44,771 nt of DNA, taken from positions 1-44,771 of the forward strand of contig JADMLA020000023.1 in the NCBI GenBank assembly GCA_015482705.2, in the 5' to 3' direction. This DNA is from Prosthecochloris sp. GTDB lineage: Bacteria; Bacteroidota; Chlorobiia; Chlorobiales; Chlorobiaceae. Below the pieces are notes generated by a model that ran no database searches, was not told the DNA's origin, and saw only the letters and a program-made list of their open reading frames with translations. Positions 33,782-42,575 of this stretch are shown in pieces. Numbering within the stretch: the stretch's first letter is position 1; the number at the start of each line of letters is the position of its first letter. The position numbers and the translations under genes are program-made.

Positions 33782-35539
33782 TCAACCTCTTTTACCTTTG
33801 ACTCTGGATATACGTTTGGTCCGCTTTTTCGGTTTCCGCTTGTCTTTTACGGAAAGCTTTCTCCGGCCGCCAAAATCTTTTGAAAGCCTCGATGCACGGA
33901 GCTGCTGACCGCATACCCACGCTTTACCGAGTTCTCTCAAGACATCCTTCGGCATGCCTTCAGGGAGTTCAACCGTGCTGTAATCATCAAAGATGCTGAT
34001 CCGTCCTACCGCTTCACTGTCGACACCGATTTCATTGATGATCGCACCGGCGATGTTCCCCGGTTTCACCCCATGTTTCTCACCCACCTCCAAACGGTAC
34101 CGCTCATAATCGATAGCCTCGTAAAGCGGATCTTTTTCCCGCTGAAAACGCTTGTTACCGGTATCTACGGAAGAGATTCCACCCTTTTTCTGCCGCGAAG
34201 GCTTTTGCGGTTTTGCCGATATGAGCAAGGGGCTGTCTCCCTGATAGAGACTTGCCAGAGCAGAAGCCGCATCGATAGCTGTCACTTCGTGCTCATAGCA
34301 ATATGACTCGACAAGATCACGGAAAAAACCGAGATCTGCCGTCGAAAGCGTATCGCTGATCTGCTGCTTGAAACGTGCTATACGTTTGTCGTTGATACTT
34401 TCGGTCGATGGCAACTCCATCCTTTCGATACGTTTCCTGATGGCTTTTTCAATCGTTCGCAACATCGATGTTTCACGAGGGGTAACGAAAAGAATCGCTT
34501 CACCGCTTCGCCCTGCACGGCCGGTTCGACCTATACGGTGGACATAGCTTTCCGTATCGGTCGGAATATCATAATTGATGACATGGCTTATTCTCTCGAC
34601 ATCGAGACCTCTTGCGGCCACATCTGTTGCAACGAGTATGTTATACTCGCCATCCTTGAATTGTCCGATGGTTTTTTCACGATGCTTCTGAACCATATCA
34701 CCGTTGAGTGCCGCAGCAGCATACCCTCTCGCCCTCAGCTTTTCTGACAACTCGAGTGTGGCGGTCTTTGTACGAACAAAAAGTATTATACCGTCGAAAT
34801 GCTCGATCTCGAGAATACGGGTTAGTGCATCGAGCTTGTGCTGACCTGAAACAGGAAGAAATCGCTGTGTTATCGTTTCGACCGTAGAACTCTTCGCCTT
34901 GATCGCGATTTCCGAAACGTCACGAAGGTATTTCTTCGAAATACGACGAATTTCAGCAGGCATGGTTGCCGAAAACAGCGCCACCTGCCGTGTGGCGGGT
35001 GTCTTGTCGAGAATCCACTCGACGTCGTCTACAAAACCCATGCGAAGCATCTCGTCAGCCTCGTCGAGCACGAGGGTTCTCAGCCTGTCAAGAACAAGAG
35101 TTTTTCTCCTGATATGGTCCATAACCCTTCCCGGTGTCCCGACCACGACATGCACTCCCCGTTTCAGCCGCCGAAGCTGACCACTGTAGTCCTGTCCTCC
35201 GTAAATCGGGAGAACATGGAAATCATCCATACAGGCTGCGTATCGCTGAAAGGCTTCGGCAACCTGTATCGCAAGCTCTCGTGTCGGGGTGAGCACCAGC
35301 ACTTGAGGTTCAGCTTTGGACAGATCGACTGTCGAAAGCAACGGCAATGCAAATGCAGCCGTTTTCCCGGTACCGGTCTGAGCCTGGCCGAGAATATCTC
35401 CCCCTTCGAGAATAATTGGAATGGTTTGAAGCTGAATGGGGGTAGGTGTTTCGTAACCCACAGCATCGAGAGCCCCGAGAACCTGATCTGAAAGCCCAAG
35501 GTCTCTGAACCCGGTTGGCGGAACATGTTTTTTCGTCAT
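33782..35539 (-). CDS. DEAD-box RNA helicase with DbpA-like RNA-binding domain
   Basis: This 585-residue helicase has the Q motif (GFRDLGLSDQVL to TPIQLQTIP), Walker A AQTGTGKT (about 53-60), PTRELA, TPGRV, DEAD (in VLDEADEML), SAT and HRIGRTGRAGRSG, all intact. The C-terminal region has a DbpA/CsdA-type RNA-binding module (about 475-545). It ends in a very basic Lys/Arg tail (about 550-585) with KKRTKR, typical of cold-shock helicases CsdA/DeaD. It unwinds structured RNA in ribosome assembly or mRNA decay. The 286-base gap upstream (35540-35825) holds no gene and could be a long regulatory leader, as in other cold-shock helicase genes (inference). Confidence 0.92.
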   Translation of the reverse strand: MTKKHVPPTGFRDLGLSDQVLGALDAVGYETPTPIQLQTIPIILEGGDILGQAQTGTGKTAAFALPLLSTVDLSKAEPQVLVLTPTRELAIQVAEAFQRYAACMDDFHVLPIYGGQDYSGQLRRLKRGVHVVVGTPGRVMDHIRRKTLVLDRLRTLVLDEADEMLRMGFVDDVEWILDKTPATRQVALFSATMPAEIRRISKKYLRDVSEIAIKAKSSTVETITQRFLPVSGQHKLDALTRILEIEHFDGIILFVRTKTATLELSEKLRARGYAAAALNGDMVQKHREKTIGQFKDGEYNILVATDVAARGLDVERISHVINYDIPTDTESYVHRIGRTGRAGRSGEAILFVTPRETSMLRTIEKAIRKRIERMELPSTESINDKRIARFKQQISDTLSTADLGFFRDLVESYCYEHEVTAIDAASALASLYQGDSPLLISAKPQKPSRQKKGGISSVDTGNKRFQREKDPLYEAIDYERYRLEVGEKHGVKPGNIAGAIINEIGVDSEAVGRISIFDDYSTVELPEGMPKDVLRELGKAWVCGQQLRASRLSKDFGGRRKLSVKDKRKPKKRTKRISRVKGKRG

Positions 35540-35825
35540 TAAAATCTATCTCCTGGTATGAGGACAACCTGAAAAACAGCAATGCGACAGGGTAATACCG
35601 GTAACAGGAGCTTTTTCGTAATGTCCGCAAGTTGATGTAAAATATCAGGAAGGCGTCTATGAGAAAGGTTTCTCGTCGCTCTGCTTCCCTTTTTCTCCAT
35701 CACTGATACTCGAGATTTCATCGGTATTGTCTTGAGCACAGCGACCGAGACACTGCTTATTGTACGAATTAATCATACAAAACACTAACAGGTCACTCTA
35801 TTCATTTCAAACCATCATCCCTATG

Positions 35826-36329
35826 CTATGCCTCATCGCTTTGGGTGTCGGCATTGTCAGGTTTTTTCTTCTCTTCATTACGAACAATAAAAACACCCTC
35901 TTCGTCAAATCGCTTTATGATATCATCTATCTTGCTTTCGGTGCCGTTGAACTTGCTTTCGACACCCTTGATCCTGTTTTCCAATGCATCGAACTTTTCC
36001 CTAAATGCATCTATCTGTCCTGAAAGCGCGCTCTGCAATTCGGTGATACGGCTCTTTTCCTTGCTTAAAGCGAGTTCACGCGCCTCTTCGAGCGACTTGC
36101 TGCATTTACGAGCTTCGAACATTGAAGCGACTTCCAACCTTCCGATAAAAAGGAGGTAAATAACGCTTAAAATCCCAACCGTACCCAGCATGATAAATCC
36201 CAGAGGGGCTTCGACGGTGAAAAAAATGAAATTGATGCTGTCCTGCCGAGCGAAAAGGTCCCAGTTTATTGCGGCAAACAAGACCACGACAAACAAGACC
36301 AGTGCCAAAATGACCGTATGCAGTTTCAT
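35826..36329 (-). CDS. LapA/DUF1049-like membrane protein with coiled-coil tail
   Basis: This 167-residue protein starts at ATG 36329, with GGAGG ten bases upstream; an earlier in-frame ATG at 36386 lacks such a site. It has two membrane helices (about 5-24 and 40-60). The pattern NWDLFARQDSINFIFFTVEAPLGFIMLGTVG fits the LapA/DUF1049 family. A long cytosolic coiled coil follows (about 75-145), ending acidic. LapA/YciS partners help assemble lipopolysaccharide in E. coli; whether this protein does so is unknown. Confidence 0.75.
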   Translation of the reverse strand: MKLHTVILALVLFVVVLFAAINWDLFARQDSINFIFFTVEAPLGFIMLGTVGILSVIYLLFIGRLEVASMFEARKCSKSLEEARELALSKEKSRITELQSALSGQIDAFREKFDALENRIKGVESKFNGTESKIDDIIKRFDEEGVFIVRNEEKKKPDNADTQSDEA

Positions 36330-36443
36330 GGGGTATATCCTCCTTGTTTTTTCGAGCTTGGTGTTCAGGAGAGGCTGATTCGGCAATATACATAGGGTTT
36401 TTCACTTGCAGCAGATTTCCCGCACCACCTGTAATATACGTTT

Positions 36444-36974
36444 TTATTCCGCTCCGAGTTCAACCTCACACAAGACCCGGTACTCAGCTCCAAGAGGACG
36501 CAGTATCGACTCGTAGAGGCGAACAGAATGAAACGTAACCTTCCAGTCTATGATTTCGGGAACCAGATATATCTTCTGGTTTTTTTTTATCCTGGCAAGG
36601 GTGACATGCAGCAGAAAAGCCCTTTCCAGCTGGCTGAAACTCGGTTCGACAAGACATGAGAGTTTTTCCTGAAGTTTACCCAAACCATCATGAACGCCAC
36701 CCGATGCCCAGATCAGACGGGGTTTCCTGAGCGTCGGCCCGACCGATATTGTACTGAAACACACATCGAAAGCCTTGAAGGCATCGAGAAGGTCGTGCAG
36801 TTTTCCGAAAATCCCCTCTACATCATCACAATACCAGGGGGGTAACAGGGTAACATGGAGAGTATCCAGGGGAACCCAGCGAACCGGAAGCTTGCAATGG
36901 GCATCCCTGAAAGTAGAGGCTCTCGACTGAAGCTCATCGTCAGCAGGCATTGCGATAAAAACCCTTTTTTTCAT
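36444..36974 (-). CDS. thpR: 2'-5' RNA ligase / 2H phosphoesterase (ThpR-like)
   Basis: This 176-residue protein has the paired active-site motifs of the 2H phosphoesterase family: HVTL at 40-43 and HVTL at 123-126. They form a symmetric cleft for 2',3'-cyclic phosphate or 2'-5' ligation chemistry. RVFIAMP at the start and the pattern of alternating strands fit ThpR. Its natural substrate is unclear in bacteria. The ATG at 36974 is clean. Head-on to the plus-strand waaA region, it stands at the edge of a 478-base gene-free stretch. Confidence 0.9.
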   Translation of the reverse strand: MKKRVFIAMPADDELQSRASTFRDAHCKLPVRWVPLDTLHVTLLPPWYCDDVEGIFGKLHDLLDAFKAFDVCFSTISVGPTLRKPRLIWASGGVHDGLGKLQEKLSCLVEPSFSQLERAFLLHVTLARIKKNQKIYLVPEIIDWKVTFHSVRLYESILRPLGAEYRVLCEVELGAE

Positions 36975-37452
36975 ATTCAGATATCAAGAACAGGTTTTGC
37001 AAGCCGAATCCCTTTTCCTGTTTGCCCGGCATAAGCTTCGTTCAGGGCAACGGCATTCATCGATTCAGCGAAAAGACCGGGAAAAGATTGCACGGCTTAC
37101 CTCCAGCCGGATATCTGCGACGTGTTCATGGAACATGTAGGACACAGTATGGTACAGGCTTTGAAATTCCGGTTTATAGTGATACCTAAATTTATCGATT
37201 GTCGATCATGCAGAAGATGCAAGACGGAAGAAATGACACTGTATCCCGACCAGTCGGGACGCAAGTCACCTGTAACGAATCAGGTTCGGTATGACCGACA
37301 ATCCCGAAGGATTTTAACAAATACGGTTCTTTAACACTTTTCGAACAGTATATAAGACTGTTTTCAATAAACTTGCTATTATTGAGCATCCCGACGAGTC
37401 GGGACGCTCAGTTTAGGTAATACCAAAGAGATCGTTCTCCATCAGAGCTAAC
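36975..37452. other. Gene-free stretch with two short palindromes
   Basis: No gene is convincing here; a 70-codon frame at 37122 has no ribosome site and odd composition. Two near-identical palindromes are seen: TCCCGAC-CA-GTCGGGA (37244-37259) and TCCCGAC-GA-GTCGGGA (37389-37404). Each is a 7-bp stem with a two-base loop and is followed by CGC. The promoter for waaA should lie near the right edge. Confidence 0.55.
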
Positions 37453-38736
37453 ATGACCATGGCACCGCAGCTATTTCTCTACAACACAATAGTACCGTTT
37501 TTAGCAGGATCTCTGAAATTATTCAGCAGGGCATTGCCGAAACTGCAGACTTTTTTCTTCGTGAGGAAAAACCTTTTCACAGAACTTGAAGCAGCAGCGA
37601 ATACGACAGACCCGAGCCCCAGAATTTGGATACATGCGGCTTCTGCCGGAGAGTTCGAGCAGGCTCGACCGATCATAGCCGAAGTAAAAAGAGCCCGTCC
37701 GGATACGCTGATATTCATATCGTTTCAATCCGACTCGGGTTACACCGTCTATAAAAACTACCCTGATGCCAAAGCAGTGTTTTATCATCCGGTCGATACA
37801 AAGAAAAATGCAGAGCGAACCGTTGCACTGATCAGGCCGGATGTACTCGTGGTAATGCGATACGATCTCTGGCCGAACCATCTTCATGTGTCAAAACGGC
37901 ATGGAGCGACCCTTATTCTTGCCGCCGCTGTTCTTCAGGAGCATTCAAACTACTTCAAACCCTTCATCCGTCAGTTTTATCGTTATGTTTTCTCCCTTTT
38001 CGACACGATCTACACGGTCTCGGATGAAGACCGTACACGGTTCACGGAAACGTTCGGGAAAGATAGTGCCGTCACCGCGGGTGATCCCAGGTTCGACCAG
38101 GTACTGTTACGAAGCCGTAACACGGACAGAATCAGCCATCTGAAAAAGCTTTATGCGGAAAAGACGCTTCTAGTTGCCGGAAGCTCCTGGGAAAAAGATG
38201 AAAACCTGCTTCTTCCCGCTTGTGTATCGCTGGCAGAACATCTCAGTATGATCATCGCCCCCCATGATGTATCCGAAAACAATATCATCCGCCTCGAAAG
38301 CGACCTTGACTCCGCCGGGCTTCCTTTTACCCGATTTTCTTCGCTACCCGACAATTTTACTGCAGATCGTATTCTCATCATCGACAGTATCGGCTTGCTC
38401 GCCGAACTCTACGCTCTTGCGAAAATCGCCTACGTCGGCGGCGGGTTCGGCATCAATGTCCACAACACCCTTGAACCTGCCGTATACGGTATTCCCGTCC
38501 TTTTCGGCCCGAAGCACCACAATTCTCCCGAAGCTGAAGCGTTGGTAGCGACAGGGGGCGCAACGGAAGTCCTTGACGCACCGTCTCTTCTCGAAACATT
38601 ACAGAAACTCGTCGACAATCCCTTGAAAAGAGCGGAACAGGGCACTATAGCCGGAAACTACGTTCGAAACCGACTCGGCGCCTCACAAACAGTCGCCCAA
38701 AAGATCCTCGACACGCTCGACAGTCTTACAAAGTGA
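37453..38736 (+). CDS. waaA: 3-deoxy-D-manno-octulosonic acid (Kdo) transferase
   Basis: This 427-residue GT30 glycosyltransferase adds Kdo to lipid A precursor at the inner-membrane cytosolic face. The general base E67 lies in ASAGEFEQ. The CMP-Kdo-binding C-terminal half has GSSWEKDE, IAPHD, YVGGGFG-INVHNTLEPAVYG and GPKHHNSPEAE. An N-terminal hydrophobic segment is typical. It is the first gene of a plus-strand row (waaA, DUF4293, pdxA, ftsE) and shows that the cell has Kdo-containing lipopolysaccharide. Confidence 0.93.
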   Translation: MTMAPQLFLYNTIVPFLAGSLKLFSRALPKLQTFFFVRKNLFTELEAAANTTDPSPRIWIHAASAGEFEQARPIIAEVKRARPDTLIFISFQSDSGYTVYKNYPDAKAVFYHPVDTKKNAERTVALIRPDVLVVMRYDLWPNHLHVSKRHGATLILAAAVLQEHSNYFKPFIRQFYRYVFSLFDTIYTVSDEDRTRFTETFGKDSAVTAGDPRFDQVLLRSRNTDRISHLKKLYAEKTLLVAGSSWEKDENLLLPACVSLAEHLSMIIAPHDVSENNIIRLESDLDSAGLPFTRFSSLPDNFTADRILIIDSIGLLAELYALAKIAYVGGGFGINVHNTLEPAVYGIPVLFGPKHHNSPEAEALVATGGATEVLDAPSLLETLQKLVDNPLKRAEQGTIAGNYVRNRLGASQTVAQKILDTLDSLTK

Positions 38737-38880
38737 ATGCTTATATTCCATTATCCGATCGCATCAGCAGGTACATATAACTGATAACCGATAGAAAGAA
38801 AATCTGTTATAGTTCGTTTTCTGTGCTCATGTTTTCGGACCGTTTCATTCAGTTTCCACAAGCTTAAACTCCTGATTATT

Positions 38881-39348
38881 ATGTTAGCGCGAATGCAAAG
38901 CTTTTATTTTCTTACAGCTGCTCTTTTCGCTTTTTCAAGTTCGTTTTTCCCTTTCTGGTATTTTGCCGCGGAAACACCGCTCTTTTTACTGGATTTCAGA
39001 CCACTTGCCGATGCAGGTGTCATTCACGTATTCAGCCTTTATGTTTCAAGTATCGTTTCTCCCGTCACCGGTATAGTATCGATTGCCGCCATTTTTTTAT
39101 ACAAAAACAGGAGCCTTCAAAGCACACTGATAGTTGTACTGATTCTGCTTTTCCTTGTCGATCTACTTTCCGGCCTTACCGCAGCGCATTTCATGAACCA
39201 GAAGCTCGGCCTGAGTTTCGGTTCAGGTATCGAACACTCTCCCGGAGCCGGATTTTTTGTTCTTCTTCCTGAGCCATTGTTATTCTGGCTTGCGATGAAG
39301 GGAGTGAAAAAAGATGAGAAAATCGTCAACGCCTATAAACGCTTGTAA
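38881..39348 (+). CDS. DUF4293 four-helix membrane protein
   Basis: This 155-residue protein has four membrane helices (about 8-26, 50-72, 80-103, 123-139). The C-terminal GVKKDEKIVNAYKRL is typical of DUF4293, a family found mainly in Bacteroidetes and Chlorobi. The function is unknown. It is followed two bases later by pdxA, so the two are cotranscribed. The ATG at 38881 begins the first helix. Confidence 0.85.
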   Translation: MLARMQSFYFLTAALFAFSSSFFPFWYFAAETPLFLLDFRPLADAGVIHVFSLYVSSIVSPVTGIVSIAAIFLYKNRSLQSTLIVVLILLFLVDLLSGLTAAHFMNQKLGLSFGSGIEHSPGAGFFVLLPEPLLFWLAMKGVKKDEKIVNAYKRL

Positions 39349-39350
39349 CG

Positions 39351-40352
39351 ATGTTTACCGCATGGACAATCGGTGACATTCACGGGATAGGTCCTGAAAT
39401 CATTCTGAAAAGTTTTCAGGAGATCGATCACAGCTCGTGTAAACCGCTCGTGTTCGGTTCCGCGGAGGCACTGCGGTATTATAACCGGCAACTTGGTCTC
39501 GCAGTGAAAATAGCCGAGTTCAAATCATACCGGGATCTGGTTAATGCGCCAAAAATTCCTGACGATGTGCTCCCGTTGATCAGCGTAGCCGAACCCGTAA
39601 ATCCCATAAAACCGGGAGCGATTTCATCCGAAGCCGGACATATTGCGATGAAATCCATAGAGACAGCCGCCAGCTTATGTCTCGAAGGGAAAAGCCGGGC
39701 CATGGTAACCGCCCCGATCCACAAGGAAGCGATTGCTGAAGCAGGGTATGCCAATACCGGGCATACCGACTTTCTTGCCGAGTTCTGTAACACCCCGAAT
39801 CCGATAATGCTCTTCCATGACCGGACATCACTGCTTACCGTTGCGCTTGCAACCATTCATGTACCGCTCTTGTCCGTACCCGGACTCGTGCGCTCGATGG
39901 ATCTCGAAAGCTTTCTGCTCAGGCTGTCGCGTTCTCTGCACACGGATTTCAATATTGCTTCTCCCCGGATAGCGGTTCTCGGCCTCAACCCACATGCCTC
40001 GGACGGTGGAGTCATGGGCACTGAAGAAGAAACGGTTCTTTCCCCCTGCATCAACAGACTCGCCGAAAAAGAATGCATCGAGGGACCGTTTCCTGCCGAC
40101 GGTTTTTTCGGAGCAGGCATGTACTGTAAATACGATGCTGTCGTTGCGATGTATCATGACCAGGGGCTGCTGCCTTTCAAGGTTCTCTCATTTGAAACCG
40201 GTATCAATGTCACTACCGGACTTCCCATCGTACGTACCTCCCCTGACCATGGAACGGGTTTTGACATAGCCGGACTTGGTAAAGCATCGCCGAGAAGCTT
40301 TACCGAAGCAGCCGTATTGGCGGAACAAATTGCGGACAACAGAGGAGAATAA
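39351..40352 (+). CDS. pdxA: 4-hydroxythreonine-4-phosphate dehydrogenase
   Basis: This 333-residue enzyme oxidises 4-phosphohydroxy-threonine on the DXP-dependent route to pyridoxal phosphate. GDIHGIGPEI near the start is the family signature, with His where many enzymes have Asn or Ala. The metal-binding histidine segments TGHTDFLAE, HVPL and YHDQGLLPFK are all present, and the C-terminal SPDHGTGFDIAG is intact. It starts two bases after the DUF4293 stop. metX and metY in this window encode PLP-using or related methionine enzymes, but there is no operon link. Confidence 0.95.
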   Translation: MFTAWTIGDIHGIGPEIILKSFQEIDHSSCKPLVFGSAEALRYYNRQLGLAVKIAEFKSYRDLVNAPKIPDDVLPLISVAEPVNPIKPGAISSEAGHIAMKSIETAASLCLEGKSRAMVTAPIHKEAIAEAGYANTGHTDFLAEFCNTPNPIMLFHDRTSLLTVALATIHVPLLSVPGLVRSMDLESFLLRLSRSLHTDFNIASPRIAVLGLNPHASDGGVMGTEEETVLSPCINRLAEKECIEGPFPADGFFGAGMYCKYDAVVAMYHDQGLLPFKVLSFETGINVTTGLPIVRTSPDHGTGFDIAGLGKASPRSFTEAAVLAEQIADNRGE

Positions 40353-40390
40353 GTCAAACAATCACCAACCCCGACATTTCGGAGCAAACA

Positions 40391-40422
40391 GATCAACAAC
40401 TCAACAACTCAACAATTCAACG
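40391..40422 (+). repeat. Short tandem CAACTCAA-type repeats before ftsE
   Basis: Between pdxA and ftsE the words CAACAACTCAACAACTCAAC and CAATTCAAC give about three imperfect copies of CAACTCAA, ending just before the ftsE start at 40430. It is likely a slippage-prone spacer. A regulatory role is possible but nothing shows it. Confidence 0.5.
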
Positions 40423-40429
40423 TACACTC

Positions 40430-41125
40430 ATGATTTCATTTATCGACGTAGATCTGGAGCTTGGAAAAAAGCTGATCCTCAAGGATGTCAATCTTGCCAT
40501 TGAACCCGGCCAGCTCGTCTATATCGTAGGGAAAAGCGGCAGCGGAAAAACAACACTGCTCAAAGCGCTGTACATGGAAATAAAACCGACGAGAGGAGAG
40601 GTCACCATCGGCGGTTATAAATCCTCCTCCATGAAAAAACGACATATCCCGCACCTTCGCCGGAAACTGGGTATCGTATTTCAGGATTTTCGGCTTCTCG
40701 AAGACCGCACGGTATTCGAAAATCTCTCGTTTGTCCTCAAGGTCACCAACACAAAAAACCGGCTCATAGAAGAAAGAGTAATGACCGCGCTGAAAGAAGT
40801 CGGTCTCGAACACGCGGCAAAAGAGATGCCGCTGAACCTTTCGGGCGGAGAACAGCAACGGGTAGCCATCGCCCGTGCACTCGTCCGTGAACCCATTGCA
40901 ATTCTCGCCGACGAACCCACAGGAAATCTGGATCCAGATACATCACTCGAAATTCTTGAATATCTCAAAAAGATCAATCAGAAAGGAATCGCGGTCATCA
41001 TCGCCACACACGACTACGAACTTGCGCGGCACCATCCGTCGAAAACCTGGAGAATTAACGACCAGTCTCTCCAGGAAGCCACGTTTACCAATGCAGCGAA
41101 AGGTTACAGACCGGTGTCTTCTTAG
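40430..41125 (+). CDS. ftsE: ABC-type ATPase FtsE (cell division)
   Basis: This 231-residue ATPase has Walker A GKSGSGKTT (34-42), Q-loop VFQDFRLL, signature LSGGEQQR, Walker B AILADEPTGNLD and an H-loop in ATHDYEL. The sequence YIVGKSGSGKTTLLKALY and NLDPDTS are typical of FtsE rather than other small ABC ATPases such as LolD, but LolD cannot be fully excluded. FtsE works with the membrane protein FtsX to activate septal peptidoglycan hydrolysis. No ftsX follows directly here; the next plus-strand gene is a DUF433 protein after 196 bases. Confidence 0.88.
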   Translation: MISFIDVDLELGKKLILKDVNLAIEPGQLVYIVGKSGSGKTTLLKALYMEIKPTRGEVTIGGYKSSSMKKRHIPHLRRKLGIVFQDFRLLEDRTVFENLSFVLKVTNTKNRLIEERVMTALKEVGLEHAAKEMPLNLSGGEQQRVAIARALVREPIAILADEPTGNLDPDTSLEILEYLKKINQKGIAVIIATHDYELARHHPSKTWRINDQSLQEATFTNAAKGYRPVSS

Positions 41126-41321
41126 AAGCAAATTGCTCTCAATAGAGTTTTGCGGAGAAGAAGTGGTTTGTTCAGCGAGATCCACGTCCTAATGAATAAA
41201 AGCTCACTGTGACTAATTGAGGTTACGGATGTTTCTCAAGCTCCTTACGTGTTGAGAACCGAAATTAGTATGCATGTTTACTTTTTTCACTACTTTTAAA
41301 AATAACGTAGATGATACAACA

Positions 41322-41546
41322 ATGAATGAATGGTCAAAAAGAATAACAATCAACCCTGAACAATGCGGAGGCCGTCCGTGTATCAGAGGTTTAAGAGTAC
41401 GAGTGGTCGATATATTGGATTTGCTGGCTGCGGGGCTTTCTTACGACGAAATAATCGAAGAATTACCTGATATCGAAAAAGAAGACATCGTGGCTGCGCT
41501 CAAGTACGCAAGCCGTAAACTGGACCACCCTGTAATTGCAGCATGA
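41322..41546 (+). CDS. DUF433 family antitoxin (orphan)
   Basis: This 74-residue protein begins MNEWSKRITINPEQCGGRPCIRG, the hallmark N-terminus of DUF433 (VapB-like antitoxin, helix-turn-helix). It continues RVVDILDLLAAGLSYDEIIEELPDI with the operator-binding helices. The frame is open from ATG 41274, but 41322 matches the family start. DUF433 proteins are normally followed by a PIN-like DUF5615 toxin. Here only a broken piece of such a partner follows immediately (41545-41699), so the antitoxin stands alone. Confidence 0.88.
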   Translation: MNEWSKRITINPEQCGGRPCIRGLRVRVVDILDLLAAGLSYDEIIEELPDIEKEDIVAALKYASRKLDHPVIAA

Positions 41547-41699
41547 CTCTACCAACCTCCCTCCATCAATCATCTGGATTACTTGCGGTAATACTTCTCT
41601 AACCGGAAAATGAGAGACATTCTGAGCTCTTCTCTCGAAAAAGCTGTTGCATTAATCTCTTCTGGTGAACCGGTTGTTGAAATCAGCGACAAAGCTTGA
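41545..41699 (+). pseudogene. Remnant of DUF5615 PIN-like toxin gene
   Basis: Directly after the DUF433 gene, the frame CCA at 41563 reads PSIIWITCGNTS. After a one-base frame change near 41598, the next frame reads NRKMRDIL and then SSSLEKAVALISSGEPVVEISDKA with a stop at 41697-41699. Joined, this matches the C-terminal third of DUF5615 (IIWxxxGNTSNRxLRxxL, then a helix and EIS). The N-terminal two-thirds, with the active-site acidic residues, are missing. A deletion seems to have fused the antitoxin end to the toxin tail, followed by a frameshift. The remnant is below the usual length of an annotated gene. Confidence 0.7.
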
Positions 41700-42026
41700 C
41701 ATAACAATCAGGGAAAGAAAAACGATTGCCAATTCTCCGATCCCAAAAAAATTGACCGGCGCCTGAAACGAAAAAAGCCTAAAATTATTGGCCGTAACAG
41801 CGTACTTTATTATTCATTAGCATACCTGTCTATCCTGGCTTTCGGGAACATCCTATAAAAAAACCACCAAAAACAAACATCTCACGTTCAAAAATACGCC
41901 CACCACGAGCTTCGAAAAGCATGAGTCGTCTCTGTACATGAGATTATTGATCGAGTGACATAGGAAAAAAGGGGCCTAATGTGCACTACAACTGCGTGAG
42001 GAATAAGTGCTGGCTGAAAGCAATTG
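41700..42026. other. Gene-free stretch of 327 bases
   Basis: No gene, repeat or clear structured RNA is seen in these bases, which lie between the toxin remnant and the stop of the minus-strand acetyltransferase. Sequence is AT-rich with poly-A runs. Confidence 0.5.
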
Positions 42027-42554
42027 TCATCTGAAGCCTTCTCTGTTTAGTGCGTAGTAAAGGACATCCATTCCGTAGTAGTGCGCATTCTTCTCGTACT
42101 TCAGACCTATCTTTTCGAAAACACGTAAGGATCCCCTGTTCTGCGGGTGAGATATGCCGACGATACGTTTTAAACCTACATCATCGAATCCATACGCAAT
42201 TACGGCCAAGGAAATCTCCGTGCAAAAACCCATCCCCCAGAATTGAGAAAAGTACCGATAGCCGATCTCTATCTCCTCGGTGTCCTCCAGGTTCTTGAGG
42301 AGTGTCCAGCCGATAAACTTGTCGCCGTCCTTCAGAATCGTTGGCCAGACGCCCAATCCGGGCTTCTGCGAGTAATACCGAATACATTCTTCCACCGTGG
42401 CCGCTGATCTTTCGAGGGAAACATTCTCGCGCTCAGACGCAGGTAGAAACTTCATGACTTGCAGATCACTATGTAACTCGAAGAGTTGGGAAACATCCTC
42501 CGGAGTGAACTCACGGAGGTAGAGTCGCTCTGTTTCTACGACCCTTTGCTGCAC
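42027..42554 (-). CDS. GNAT acetyltransferase, RimJ/RimL type
   Basis: This 175-residue acetyltransferase has TERLYLREFTPEDV at the N-terminus, GYRYFSQFWGMGFCTEISLAVIAYGF as the acetyl-CoA-binding core, and SLRVFEKIGLKYEKN near the C-terminus. These are the typical RimJ/RimL family motifs; such enzymes modify N-terminal amines or small molecules. It begins with GTG at 42554 with AAGGA about nine bases upstream. It follows the VOC protein gene after 21 bases on the same strand, so the two are cotranscribed. The substrate is unknown. Confidence 0.85.
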   Translation of the reverse strand: MQQRVVETERLYLREFTPEDVSQLFELHSDLQVMKFLPASERENVSLERSAATVEECIRYYSQKPGLGVWPTILKDGDKFIGWTLLKNLEDTEEIEIGYRYFSQFWGMGFCTEISLAVIAYGFDDVGLKRIVGISHPQNRGSLRVFEKIGLKYEKNAHYYGMDVLYYALNREGFR

Positions 42555-42575
42555 GACAGGATATCCTTCATTATG

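Noticed and set aside
37122..37334. A 70-codon frame upstream of waaA
   Set aside because: It includes a palindromic repeat within the frame, has no ribosome site and no protein-like pattern.
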